Assembly (NCBI GenBank): GCA_012934845.2
Contig: WNNJ02003202.1
Location: 1-64,000 of the forward strand
DNA length: 64,000 nucleotides
Direction: 5' to 3'
DNA from: Pomphorhynchus laevis
Lineage: Eukaryota; Acanthocephala; Palaeacanthocephala; Echinorhynchida; Pomphorhynchidae
Program-made: the position numbers and the translations under genes
The notes under the pieces: model-generated
Seen by the model: the letters and a program-made list of their open reading frames with translations, nothing else
What the model was told of the DNA's origin: nothing
The model's database searches: none
Shown here: positions 37,437-49,689 of the stretch, one piece after another
Layout: each line of letters starts with the position of its first letter
Position numbering within the stretch: the stretch's first letter is position 1

Positions 37437-40400
37437 CTACCTGTATCTTCCAAGTTGATCCTCTTTATCCGTTAGAGGAACATACACTACGCCGAGAAGC
37501 GTTTTTTTCTCCACTTTACCATTAGCATCCTTTTTGTATTGGATGAACGATTGTGAATAAGTTCCAACAGGAGCTACCATTACGCCACTTGGCTTCAATT
37601 GATCTAGAAGCTACATAATGTAGAAATGTTTGATTTCAAGGTACATAATGCAGAGGCATTACATGCTTAGGTTCTTCTCTACATGCTGCTCCAACATGAA
37701 TTACATCAAATGGTCCTTCCTCAAACATTGCACTTCTGCCGTCAGCAACTACAAACAAACAGAAAACAGTTTCTATTTACTATGTGATCGTATAATTATA
37801 CCGACTAATTTTAGGATTCCATCTTTCAATAGTTCGGGCTTTGCCTTTTTCACATTTTCAATTGACATGTTCACTAACTCTTCGATGTGGTCAACACCGA
37901 CAACCATACCAGTAGGGCTGACCTAAAGAGTAAACGCTTTTAGCAATTTGATTAAAATTATTATTTGAGAAATCGGTGATTATTTTCTGTGCCAGTATCA
38001 ACAGCTGCCGTTTTGATAGCCTCTGTTATCATCGTAAGGACATAAAGTATGAAATGAGCTATCGAAATATAGAACTAAACCTGATTTTTTTAATTGTGAA
38101 ACTACCGATCTTCTTGATTCTACGGAGGAGGTGTTTGAATGTGATAACTGGAGGGAGCGTGGTGGATGTCTAAAGGGAGTCGATTCCAGGCAAGTGAGGC
38201 GGCGACAAGGAAGGATCGGAGACCGTAGTTGTTGGAGTAATTGGAAACGTGGAGTAAGAGGGTATGACGGGAACGCAGCGATAGCGAGGTTGGGCGAGTG
38301 TCGTCTAAGAAAGGAAGGTTGATGAACGATGGGGAGCCGACAGCGATGAGACGAAACGTTACGAGAAGAATGCGGACTTTATTTCGGATGTGGATGGTGG
38401 GCCAGGAGAGTTGGGCAAGATATGTGGATGTGTGGTCGAAGCGACGGAGACGAAAGAGCACTCGAACGGCGGTGTTGATTATTCGTTGTAGGGGTAGGAT
38501 GATATATTTTGGAGAATTGGCGAAAAGGCAAAGGCAGTAATCGATTTAAGGGAAGAGAAGCGATGAAAGAAGAGACATACAAGAACGGAAGTCGATAAAG
38601 GGGCGAATACTGCAGTTGTCACGGAGAATTAAGTTAGACGAGCGGACCTTGTCACGGACGAATGGTTTAAGGGAAAGGTGATCATCGAAATGGAAGCCTA
38701 AAGAAAGGGAGATTATGTACTATGGGGATGATCAATGAGGCAAAAGATACAGATTATGTACTATGGGGATGATATATGTTTGGTTTATGGGGGAGGATCC
38801 ACATTATTTTGGACTTGTCGGGTTTAGAACGAGATGGAGATTGGAGAGACGTTTGTAGATAGAAGAAATACAGTTGGAGGCAGATATGCCGATATCGTGT
38901 ATGCGATGAACGGGTGCATGATCATATATAAGGATGTCATCGGCGTATTTGCATAACGTTAAAGGAGTAAGGTTTGATAAACGGAGAGAGATTGCCAAGC
39001 AGAAGAGAGGAAATCAGGGGACCTGTGACTGAACCTAGTGGGACCCTACAAAAATAGGGATGGGAGGGGAGGATGATAAATTAGAACAGACGCGAAAGGA
39101 ATGGTCGGATAGATATGAGGCAAACCATGCTACGGAGGAGAAAGAAAATCCCTAATCATAACGAAGGCGATAAAAGAGGACGTAGTGCTCGACAATGTCG
39201 AAGGCGGAGGAGAGGTCGATGGAGATGAGAACACTATTTAGAGCCTTGTCTCGAGAAATGAGTAGGTCGTTGTAAACTTTCATGCAGGTGATTGCTGTGG
39301 AGTGATTAGAGCGGAAATCGGATTGGAAAGGAAGGTACAGATTGGATGAGGAGAGATAAGCGTTGATCTGTATTGGGTAGGCAGTGGATCGGCAGGTTAG
39401 GTTTGGCTGTGCAAGGACATGAGGACAGATGAGACTTCGGTAGTTGAGGCAGGGAGAATATGAAAGAGTTCCGGGAGGATTAGGCGAGGCGAGTAGCAGT
39501 GAGATGGAATGGAGACAGGGTTGTGAGAGAGCAAATTATTATTAAGTTTATGTTTTTAAAACAAATTTATTATACGAAATAAAATAATACAATAACGGTT
39601 CCCCAAATGGACAAATAAACAATTATCATTGCATTTTTCTAAATCATCTTCAATGATTTAAGATGTTCCTGCAATATTCCTTTGCGGTCGAACGAGTAGC
39701 TCGCATGCTGATGCTGCTCCGGCGATATATAATAAAATTTTACTATTTATATTGTTTAAGACTTAGCTATAGGGTGTAAATATTAATAGAGACTTCGATA
39801 ATTTTAAAAAGATTAATTTTATCAAACGTTGTTGCAAAAGCAATTTAGACTAAATAGATGGACACTAAAGGTAACAAATAAATTTTGAAGATTTGTTACT
39901 GAAAATATGATTAAATAATAATATCTATATTATATTATATTAAATATAATTAATAACATATAATTAAATAATTATTAATAATTAATTACTTATATTATTA
40001 AATATCATTTTTTGAATTGCACCTTAAACTAAAATAAGAGGCGATTAAAGGAAAAATAATGATCTACGAATATTTCGATGGTACTAGAGAACATTAGCGT
40101 TAGTTTAACAACATATAGAAACTTAACTAAAAGTAAATTAATTGAAAAAATACTAATTTTAATAATATAATTTAAATCAACAAAATATGTATTCTTTAAT
40201 ATATTTATAAATGGAATTGAAAGATCAAATGTCAAAATTACATATGTCACTTTTCCAAGGACCTACTTGATTCACTGTATGCGTTGCTGATTAATTCCTC
40301 GACAAGTTCCATATGGTCATCATCGTAAGGAATTCTCTGTTTGCCAGATTCGTGAACTTCCTCTTCTGTAAGGGCTGCGAACCCGGCAACGATCGTCTCC

Positions 40401-41464
40401 AGCATACTTGCTGCATTTTCCCTTTGAACAGCAGCGCTTAAACGCTGCATGATGAATGAACATGCGCACTGGTTCGTGTTGGCCTGGCACATTATTTTAC
40501 CCAAATCATGGGAGAACTTGGTGTTTTTCTCGGATTAAATTCAACAAGTGTTTCAATGGACAGCGGCACAAATGAGTATTGAGTACGGTCAATACAATCG
40601 AACTTTAATTAATTTAAATTTAATATTTAATTTTAAATTTATTTTAATTTACAGAACAAACCATAAAACATATCAGTTAACTTGATGTGTCTCAAGCAAA
40701 AATGAATAAAAGGTTAAAAATGACATTAAAAATGACATATGTTGAAAAGGTTAAATCGTGAATGATGTGTGTAATCACGTAATCGATAAATCGCGAATGA
40801 TCAATTTAATAGCGAATTCTCCAGACATTCAAGAGTTAAAATAATTAATGTAACGTGTATAAAGGCGAGCATGAAGGCATTATAAGCCGTAGGCATGTGA
40901 CTAATAATGATGGTCAATTTACTAGAAATTAAAAATATGCTTGACTCTATGAATTTATCTCGTCGTATAGAAAGTCGAACTGTAATGTAATATAAAATGT
41001 AAAGCTATAAATTGTAACACCGTTCGCAACTAAGTAAAATAAAATATGAAAATAATTACTCTTATTTTACCATGTAAGCCATATACGCGCTAAGAATCCC
41101 ACTTCCACTACCAACATCAAGTGCGCGAGCCCCATCCACTAGCTTATCCTTCATAAACTCTAACGCATATGCGTGCTAGAAAATAAAGAGTTGAATCATC
41201 CAATATATATTGCAGAAACAATCCATACCATATGAGGCGCACTAATGGTCGCCCCATATCCAATACTCTGTGGACTGTCAGAGTAGGGTTTTGGGCTAGA
41301 GCAGAATAAAGCCCTGTCAAATGCTTGCATGGTTTCAAGTATTCGAGGAGTTTTTAAAATACCGGCGACTACATTGAAATAAATCATTACATTTCTATAA
41401 AAAGTGTCTTACTTTTTAAATTATCAAGTAGTTTGTTCATACTCTCTGCTGGTAGCCAAGTCAT
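37437..41464 (-). CDS. PCMT1: Protein-L-isoaspartate O-methyltransferase (complete, six exons, 231 aa)
   Basis: This cytosolic enzyme uses S-adenosylmethionine to methylate isoaspartyl residues so that aged proteins can be repaired. Exons (minus strand): 41464-41413, 41368-41229, 41175-41071, 37922-37802, 37748-37645 and 37610-37437. They total 696 nt with all phases consistent. The protein starts [17 protein letters not shown], has the family block [17 protein letters not shown], the SAM-binding loop [27 protein letters not shown], a FDVIHVGAA block, [15 protein letters not shown] and ends [17 protein letters not shown]. Human PCMT1 is 227 aa, so length fits. The start ATG follows a TTTTAG that could be an acceptor for a 5' UTR intron. 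Intron 3 (37923-41070, 3.1 kb) holds a LINE fragment and a small ORF. Confidence 0.95.
38110..39540 (-). mobile_element. CR1/L2-like LINE fragment in PCMT1 intron 3
   Basis: Same family as the element at 30029-33370. Minus-strand pieces include [20 protein letters not shown] (the RT catalytic motif, near 38950) and the C-terminal tail [15 protein letters not shown] ... [11 protein letters not shown] (38461-38150). The coding frame is broken many times, and the 5' half including the endonuclease is missing. G-rich on the plus strand, unlike its surroundings. A 22-bp phrase (AGATTATGTACTATGGGGAT) is duplicated at about 38711 and 38751. Confidence 0.85.
40247..40492 (-). CDS. Small unrecognised ORF (81 aa) nested in PCMT1 intron 3
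   Basis: The ORF starts [20 protein letters not shown] and ends SSRSLEK. It has clearly higher GC and more even codon use than the flanking AT-rich intron, which suggests real or recently real coding. In the same frame the reading continues upstream of the ATG for about 16 codons ([12 protein letters not shown]) to a possible acceptor near 40540, so it may be an exon or a fragment of a larger protein. It runs on the PCMT1 strand. No domain recognised; a transposon-derived fragment cannot be excluded. Confidence 0.4.
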   Translation of the reverse strand: MCQANTNQCACSFIMQRLSAAVQRENAASMLETIVAGFAALTEEEVHESGKQRIPYDDDHMELVEELISNAYSESSRSLEK

Positions 41465-41733
41465 CTAAAATCATAAAAGCTAATTTTTTTATTAAATCAT
41501 AATAAACGTATCCTATATGCTGGATGGTCAGTCTTTGGAAGTCTCAAGCATCAATATTTAATAATCGAATTAAATAATATAATAATATATAATAATTAAA
41601 TTAATTTAGAAACGACGTCCAACAAACTCAGAATTTTGAATAGGTCGGTTTGAGATAAAAATATTATAAAAAATATTATATGTCATGATTATAATTGTAT
41701 TCCAATTTTTACTGACCAAAACAGCTTATGTAG

Positions 41734-41938
41734 TCATCCGATGTGTTGATTATCTTATGGGAAAGTAACCGTAATACTTTAATTAATAATAAAGTGATTC
41801 CTAGCGCCGCCAACTTAAATTTAGATTTGGCTCATTTGAGGGAATCTTTGAACTTGCGGGAAACCTTTAAATACGAATACCTATGTAGTATAAAACGAGA
41901 ATTGATATTTCACAAGTTTTTAAGTTTATGCTGTAAAC
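41734..41938 (+). CDS. Possible exon interrupted by the hAT transposon
   Basis: After a TAG acceptor-like site the plus strand reads SSDVLIILWESNRNTLINNK and continues through LDLAHLRESLNLRETFKYEY to the hAT insertion point without a stop. Composition looks coding. I do not recognise the protein. It is divergent to PCMT1 (minus strand), starting about 270 bp away. It could be a remnant of a gene disabled by the transposon. Confidence 0.3.
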
Positions 41939-44736
41939 CAGGGGTCTCCAAACTTTCCAGCCTTAGGGCCATACTTATTACTCCAGTAAGTTCCGAGGGC
42001 CAAACCATATTATCATTGTTGCCGGTGGTAAAAAGTGGAATAGTCTACTTATGAAAAAAGTCTGAAAAAGTACGCGACGTTTAAAAGAGGCTGCAAATCG
42101 GACTAAAGTCCGCAAAACCCATCTATTGCAAATTATTAATTTTCTGCCATTATCTGTAATTTATGTATCAGCCGTAGAGTACGAGCCATGAGAAGTAACG
42201 TGACACGACATCTGGTGGATGCAAGCGGAAATAGGCAGTACCTTCTATCTCCAACAGATGGCGCTAATAGAGCGTACAGAATAATCTCTTTTGTTCGAGA
42301 AAGTTCTACTGTCTTTCACACACTTCTAGATGCCAGTAATTGGAATATTTAAGAAGGCTAGTGGCGCAACCACAAGTCAGTTCCTATGATACCGTTGTGA
42401 AATAAAATAGTGCGTACCTCCTTAAAACGTGGTTTTGCGTGTTTCAGTTTATGTCTTAAACTTTAAGACATCTTTGTAACAGTATTTTTTTTAATTGTTG
42501 CTCTTGTGTGTGATTTAGTAGTATTATGGAAAAGAATAAAAAAATTGATAGTGAATGCAGAAAATTCAAAGATCAGTGGACCATTTAGTATTTCATAATT
42601 GAGTCCAGTAACAAGGCGCTGTGTTTTATTTGCAATGAAAGCATAGCCGTTCTCAAAGAATATAACATTAAACGTCATTATGAATCAAAACATTTTGAAA
42701 ATTACTCAAGATATACAGGAAGTTGGCGGACAGGAAAATTCGAAGCAATGAAGCGCGGATTGAAATCGCAGCAATCTTCATTTACAAAACTCAAAACTGA
42801 ACAAGAGGCAGCAACTCGTGCCAGCTTTCGTGTGGCTCTTGAAATAGTAAAACGTGGAAAACCATTCACCGATGGAGAAATGATTAAAAATGCATAAATG
42901 CAGTAGACGAAGAAATGTGGCCTGAAAAGGTAAACTCATTAAAAACTGTCAGCTTGTCGGCAAACACTGTGGCTCGAAGGGTAGAAAACATCGCTGAAAA
43001 TATATCCTCTCAACTGTTTGACAAAAATGGACATGTTGAGTGGTTTTCTTTGGCCTTGGATGAGTCAACGGATGTGACAGACACTGCTCAGGTGTTGATT
43101 TATATTCGAGGAGTAGATAAAAGTTATGAAATGCATGAAGAACGTCTTGATATGTATAGTATTTATGGGACAACTACTGGTGCAGATATTTTTAAAGGAG
43201 TTGAAATGGCCATTAATCAAAAGAACCTTCGATGGAAAAACTTGAAATGTATGACAACTGATGGAGGCAAAAACATGAGTGGGGAAGATAAAGGAGTAGT
43301 CGCTCTTGTGTCAAAGGCTGTAGAAAATGACGGTGGTTCAAAACCATTAGTCTTACATTGTATCAATCATCAACAGTCTTGGTGCAGAAAATATTTGAAT
43401 ATGTCTTTAGTTCTGAAATCAGTCATATCAACCATTAATTTTATCAAGATTTTTGGGCTGAATCATCGACAATTCCGACAATTTATTGAAGAGATCGGAG
43501 AAAATGACTTACCTTATAATACTGCCGTACGTTGGCTTAGTTGTGGGAAAGTCCTTCAGCGCTTTTTTGAACTTCGAGCAGTGATCGCAATTTTTTTTGA
43601 ATGAAAATCATCGCCCTCTTACTGAATTACAAAACAACGCATGGCTGTGGAAGTTAGCATTCTATGTTGATTTGACAAAACATGTGAACGAACTGAATTT
43701 GAGATTGCAAGGAGAAGACCAGAATCTTCCTGATTTATACACTAATATCAAATCAATGAGTAAGAAATTGATAGTGTTTCAATCACAACTATGAAGCAAA
43801 TGTTTTTCACATTTTAAAACATGTAAAATGTTCAGCCACACCACTGAGACTGAGTTTCCTATAGATTTTGCAATTGAAACTTTGAGTTATTTGAAAATAA
43901 ATTTTGATACGCGTTTCTCGGACTTTGATTTCATTGCGAATCAAATTAAGATTTTCCAGAATCCTTTTGATGCTGACATTGAAACCCTAGCCTCTGAACT
44001 TCAAATTGAAATGATTGATCTACAGTGCAGTGATAAAATTAAGAACAAATATCAAAACTCATCATTGTTGGAATGTTATAAGAGTCTTCCCCTGCCACAA
44101 TTTTCTAATTTGCATAAATTTGCTCGTGGGCTGTTTTCTGTTTTTGGCACTACTTATTTGTGTGAGAAGACCTTCTCCAAAATGAAGTACATAAAAAATG
44201 CTTACAGATCTAAATTAACCGACGAGAATCTTAAATCCATTTTAATAATTGGTACAAGTAAAATTAGTCCACAACTTAAAACTATTATCAGTGGAAAATC
44301 TCAGTTACATAAATCTCATTAGTATTTGATATGTCATTATGCATGTAATAATTTGTGTTTTGATTTAAAATGTATGAAATTTAGTTGGATTCATTTCAAT
44401 AATTTGTTAGTTATTATATACTGAAGTTAAATATTCTGCATATATAAATGTCTTTACTTATTACAATTCCGTGTTTCTTTATCCAACTTATTACAAAAAC
44501 AAAAACAATAAGCCTACAACAATGTTATTAGTAGTTAGTCCAGGACCATATCAATATAGATGTTATCTTTATAATTATTCAACATAAAATTTGAATACTT
44601 CAGTGAACTTAAGTTAATTTGCTAGAAAAAATATGTGCTATAAAAGGAGTTTTCAAGTATGCTAGCTCTCCGCGGGCCAGAAATAATCTGTCAGTAGGCC
44701 TGATGTGGCCCGCGAGCCGTAGTTTGGAGACCCCTG
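41939..44736 (+). mobile_element. hAT DNA transposon (ZBED/GTF2IRD2-like) with 8-bp target duplication
   Basis: The ends are inverted repeats: CAGGGGTCTCCAAACT at 41939 and its complement ending at 44736. Both are flanked by the same 8 bases, CTGTAAAC (41931-41938 and 44737-44744), the signature of hAT insertion. Length is 2.8 kb. The 5' leader of about 590 bp is followed by a transposase gene. The perfect target duplication points to a recent insertion, yet the transposase is already broken, so it probably moved with enzyme supplied by another copy or decayed quickly. Confidence 0.95.
42526..44322 (+). pseudogene. hAT transposase of the ZBED5/GTF2IRD2 type, inactivated
   Basis: It starts MEKNKKIDSECRKFKDQWT and has a BED-type zinc finger (CFICNES ... 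KRHYESKH), the conserved RGKPFTDGE, then the RNase H-like catalytic core with SLALDESTDVTDTAQ and CMTTDGGKNMSG, and ends with the hAT dimerisation region TYLCEKTFSKMKYIKNAYRS followed by LTDENLKSIL. Interruptions: TAG near 42587, TAA with further breaks near 42895, a frame change near 43604 and a stop near 43793. It cannot encode an intact transposase. Confidence 0.9.
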
Positions 44737-44744
44737 CTGTAAAC

Positions 44745-45783
44745 TTACAATTTAAAACATTGTAGCTGCATACATGTTTCTGTTATACTACGATAATAGT
44801 CAAGATTAACAACTCATTTAATGAGTTGTTTAATATTAATTGCATATGATTTATTTCACCTTATTTATTAATGTGGTTCAGATATTTGTAAATCAACTGA
44901 GCACAAATATGATATTTCCTACTCATTTATTCTCCTAAAAGAAAAGATAATAATAAAACAAAGATTATAGTCGAATTTAAATCTATTTTGTATAATTTAT
45001 GAACATTAAAAATAACAGATTAGTTATTAATTTTAATTTAGCAAATTAAATATACTTTTAATGTAAATTTATTTCGTGTTCAATCGTCTAACTTCCTGTA
45101 ATGTGATTCTTCTATTATTCAAGGTGTTGAAAAAATATACATAAAGATTTTTTTAAATTTTAACTTGATTTTAGTTGTAGTGCGCTGGATGTAATTGTGC
45201 GAAATCAACACGATTTTGGTAAATGAATGCTTTGCGCATCACCCAGTACACGTTCCCTTCTACATTGCATAAAGGTAAGCACATGTGTTTGGAGACCCAC
45301 AATCAATCACTTATCGAAAAATCACTTTCATATTGCTCGCTGCGAATTACTGTAATGCGCAGAAATCTTTTGTGAATGAACGTTAGTCGTGAAACTGACT
45401 TGTGCTTTTTAATCTGAGAAAAGCAAAATGTGTCAACACAATACTCTTAGAGCACAGGATGTTGCATACAAAGTAAACATGGTCGCCTTTTTACTCATTT
45501 CACAGGATATTGCATACAAAGTAAACCTTTTTACTCATTTACACAAAATGCATCTCGCAATTTGATCATTGTAGCCACAACAACAAAATATACTTGATGT
45601 GGCTTCATTTTACAATTTTTTCGTTTACTAAAGAAGCAGAAATAAGTCCCAAATTATCATCGATTTTGTGAATTATTCTTCATATTGTGACCGTGTGTTG
45701 ACGATGCGCTGTACCTGATAACGTATCGACGCTGCACGAATAAGCTGAAGCGGCTCTTCTTATCGCGATCCTTATTATTCTTC
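44745..45783. other. Spacer with no confident gene
   Basis: AT-rich. A palindrome AACAACTCATTTAATGAGTT sits near 44808. A short exon-like stretch after an ATTTTAG near 45176 (CSALDVIVRNQHDFGK, then TGA) is too short to support. The phrase ACAGGATATTGCATACAAAG recurs with small changes near 45456 and 45503. Confidence 0.4.
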
Positions 45784-46062
45784 TTACGATAAATTAATTG
45801 TTTCTTTTTTGCATTGCATTTTGATATGCAATCTATTTGAAAAGTGTAACCGCTTCGGGTCCGAATCCGTCAAACAACGAAGGCTAATTGTATGCCACCT
45901 TCGATTTCGTAATTCGTTATGTAGTCTTATTTTGCTTCCTGTTTGTATGGAATTCGTGAGCGAGCGTTGGTAGTTTTCGAATTGTGCATGTGCATTAAAG
46001 ATGCACACGTCGAGAAATGAGCGTAAAAATCCAACACCGAGACAATATGTTTGATCTTCCAA
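45784..46062 (-). mobile_element. Fragment of the RLE-type retrotransposon
   Basis: The minus strand contains RSFLDVCIFNAHAQFENYQR, matching RSFLDICIFN in the endonuclease of the element at 1-2860. The following frame is broken. Only the C-terminal nuclease region is present. Confidence 0.65.
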
Positions 46063-46262
46063 ATATATTTTTACGCTAATATCTTATAAATAGAACGACA
46101 ATAAAACACTAGTTTTATGCAAATGCTATTGTATTGTGTATTGATTTGACCTTTTTGAAAAGTTTTCTGTCAAGTACTCAAATATATATTTATAAATATA
46201 TAGTATATATATTGTTAAAGTATAAATTGAAAAGCAGTCCAGGATCTTCTTACGAAACTCTT

Positions 46263-46495
46263 CAGTTTCGTCTTTACGGGACGAAAGTCCCGTAAGGACG
46301 AAACTGAAGAGTCCCGTAAGGACGAAACTGAAGAGTCCCGTAAGGACGAAACTGAAGAGTCCCGTAAGGACGAAACTGAAGAGTCCCGTAAGTACGAAAC
46401 TGAAGAGTCCCATAAGGACGAAACTGAAGAGTCCCGTAAGGACGAAACTGAGGAGTCCTGTAAGGACGAAACTGAAGAGTCCCGTAAGGACGAAA
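46263..46495. repeat. 24-bp minisatellite with an inverted first copy
   Basis: About nine copies of GACGAAACTGAAGAGTCC plus CGTAAG, a 24-bp unit. The left edge has an inverted unit, making a 25-bp hairpin with a GAAA loop and one mismatch (about 46256-46309). Since 24 is a multiple of three, FVLTGLFS repeats (minus) and KDETEESR repeats (plus, without an ATG) stay open; neither has gene context. Confidence 0.95.
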
Positions 46496-46607
46496 CACGT
46501 GTCTAGCGTTGTGTTTTGCGTTCGATTACACACGGTTTGAGTTCATTGGATTACTGGGCGCACACTTGGGCAAATAGATGTAGTTCGCCCCAGTTTTAAT
46601 CTGAACA

Positions 46608-46612
<5 letters not shown>

Positions 46613-46665
<53 letters not shown>
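46613..46665. repeat. (TA)n microsatellite
   Basis: An uninterrupted run of about 26 TA dinucleotides. Confidence 0.97.
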
Positions 46666-46671
<6 letters not shown>

Positions 46672-48192
46672 ATTATTACGTTAATATAAATACGCTATAT
46701 AAATACGCTAATATTTTATAAAATTGATGTTATTAATAAAGTAAAAAGTGTATCTGTATTTATTAAAATTCCTACTTTCACTTGAAATTCTTTACTCGTA
46801 AAATTAAGAATTTAATAACTTAAAAGCAAATTAGCATCTAAATTTCAGACGAATTTAGCTTTTTCAATTAGTTTATAAACAAAAAATTATCGATTGCCTA
46901 AAATGATAAGCGTTTTGCTACAGAATGACCAGCCTTAGTCTTATACTGCATAATTCGATTTTCGGTTCGGTCGTCGGCAATGCTTTATGCAAATTTATCA
47001 AAAGCCCTAAACTCTCGAAAATAATTCATCATAAATAGAATGCATTCCATTTTCATAAAATATATATTATTAAACGCCATTCTAACCGTGTATATACTGC
47101 AACTGATTAAGAAAGAATTAAACTTTAAAATTGGAAAACACCATTTCACCGCATCCCGATTTTTAGAATATAACCACAAGCATTCACGAAATTAATAAAT
47201 TAAAATATAACAATTTGTCACATTTGCAGACGTTTTAATATATTTTCAACTATGGAATATACCGAGTTGGCAAATTCTGTGATAAAAATTCATTAAATTA
47301 AAATTAATTAAATAAATTATTAAAAATTAATTAATAAATAAATTATTAAAAATTAATTAATAAATTATTATTAAAATTAATTCATAAAGTTAAAATTAGT
47401 TTTAACCAGACACACATGAAACATCAATAATCACCACAATTGAAAATTAACAACGCAGCTCTGCATCGAAAAAGTTGAAATTAACTCAATTTCTTTTCAA
47501 TGTCATCAGATAAAGCAGAGCTTAAGACTCCATTTAGCAAAAACGCATAGTTCAAACTTAAGGCGTTATACATAGCTGAAAGCAACATCTTACATCTGAT
47601 GAAAGTCTAATAAAAATGTGTACCTTGATATTTATTTCACTAATATCATTATCATTTTCTGCTGAATTATGTTCGATCGTATTTTGTGGTAGTTTGCAAG
47701 TTTCTGAACATCCGTTAATTTCTATCCAAGAAAGATAGAACAGCTAAAATGTTGAATATTAAATATTATGTAAAATTATTAATTTACGGTAAAATTAACA
47801 ATACGACATGCTATCAGGTTGAAATTACAACCTGATAAATTTATAAACCCTAATTAAATGACTTAGTATGCATTTCTAATAGATTAATAGTTTCGAGATT
47901 GTTGACTTCAGGTTTTATTTCTTTGTAGCAATCGCATAAATATTTTAGGATTTTTTTCAACAAAAAGGATTTTTATTCGTCTTTTTTGAATTTGCTTAAG
48001 AGTGAGTACTCCTAAAATGTTTCTATATATATTTCTTCTTTTATTAAATTTAAAAAAATTTCTTTACAGAATTTCACAAATATTAGAATAGTCACATTTA
48101 GTCATTTTCGTCACATTAATATTTATAAATATCCATCCTGATCTGCATTATATATTATACATTATAATTATATATATTACATTATATAATAT
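46666..48192. other. AT-rich spacer
   Basis: No gene or RNA recognised. AATTAATTAATAAA-type low-complexity repeats at 47280-47400. Confidence 0.5.
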
Positions 48193-48710
48193 ACAAAAAT
48201 ATTATATATTTTTCTTCAAATAGAAATTCCATATTTTCGTTTATTATTTCTTCTCGCGTATTCAAGTTCCTTTGGTATTGAAAATGTTGAGTTGTATGCA
48301 CGATAGATAGAATTCAATGTAAGTAATTATAGATTATTAGATGTTTAAATAAAATATTTTGCAATTGTTTAAATAAAATACAATTGTTTTACGGCTTTTA
48401 GATTTTGCAAGAACAACCTTAATGCCATTAACAACCTTAATGGTATTTCAATTGATAGTTCATTATGCCATGTTTTATTTGTAAAAATAAATCGTTGAGT
48501 ACATATGGCTGTTTTTTAAATATTCAGGAACAATCAGGTATAGTTGAACGACAACAAAAAATATTTTGATATTTCGCTAGAAACTACTAGCATCTTCAGA
48601 AATTAACACAATTTCTGAAGATGCCAGTAGTTTCTACTGGCATACTATTGCGGTCCCTACAAAAGAAGACGTTACGTGAACCAGTGTTCGCGATGATTAT
48701 ATTATAGTAT

Positions 48711-48882
48711 TAATTTTTAAATATCCAGGAACAATCAGGTATAGTTGAACGACAACAAAAAATATTTTGATATTTCGCTAGAAACTACTAGCATATTCAT
48801 AAATTAACTTTCTAGCGGAATGTCAAAATAATTTTTGTTGTCCTTCAACTATAACTGATTGTTCCTGGATATTTAAAAATTA
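48711..48882. mobile_element. Palindromic MITE (family 2), complete copy
   Basis: The 172-bp element starts TAATTTTTAAATATCCAGG and ends with its complement; the two halves are inverted copies (AACAATCAGGTATAGTTGAA on the left, its near-complement on the right). The centre has CGCTAGAAACTACTAGC. The inner ends of the 4.4-kb inverted arms carry one half of the same sequence. Confidence 0.75.
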
Positions 48883-49324
48883 AACAGACAATAATATTAA
48901 ACACATGTATAAATAATACAAATTAATTAAAAATTAATTAAGAAATTATTACAAATTAATACTATAATATAATTAATTATTATATAATTATAATACTATA
49001 ATATTAATATTAAAATAATAAAAGTCAATATACAAATTCAAAAATTGAAAGTTGTCTGTTAACGATATTTATATCATGTATATTTTTATCGAAGAATGCA
49101 AACAGTTGTTTAAATACAATAATTCGGGAAATTAACATAAAAAGATCAAAGAATATACATCTATATTATCAAATCAGCTAACTGAGTCTACTTATTTAAT
49201 ATAATTATAAAATAAGCAAAACATAATAATGCTAAATCAAAATTTAATAATTAAATAATAAAATAAATAATTGTTTTTATATTTTAATTTAAATTAAGTT
49301 AAAAAAATTGAAATTTAAAATAAA

Positions 49325-49430
49325 CGTCATTTTTATGAATTGATTAATAAATAACAGACGTTGTATCAGAATAAGAATTAGAGGTCATCAAGAGGAACTG
49401 ATATGCTACTCCTCTGATTAGGTATACATC
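49325..49430 (-). repeat. Stem-loop repeat, partial copy
   Basis: Plus-strand TATGAATTGATTAATAAATA, ACAGACGTTGTATCAGAATA and GAGGTCATCAAGAGGAACTG match the flank of the copy at 54640; the stem-loop part itself is missing. Confidence 0.5.
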
Positions 49431-49689
49431 GTTATACATCTATACAGACGACATCTTTTCAAGTTTGTCTGATTTTTAGTGTTACGTTTTTTTATTCTTT
49501 CTAAACGCATCAAATAACGCATACTGGATATACACAGCGTTGATGTAATAATCAATAATAATCAATAACAATAATTTCTGAAGTTAATTAGAAATTAACT
49601 TCAAAAATTTCTGAAGATAAGAAATTTCCTTTTTTTAATTTTTAATAATTATTAATAAAACAAACACTTGAGGGGTTCCCGCAAATGGG

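Noticed and set aside
38131-38540. Plus-strand Arg/Gly-rich open frames
   Set aside because: Antisense to the LINE fragment in PCMT1 intron 3.
45176-45290. Short exon CSALDVIVRNQHDFGK
   Set aside because: Sixteen codons with no supported neighbouring exon.
46126-46533. Hydrophobic FVLTGLFS repeat protein on the minus strand
   Set aside because: A by-product of a 24-bp minisatellite; other frames are open too and the flanks are AT-rich noise.
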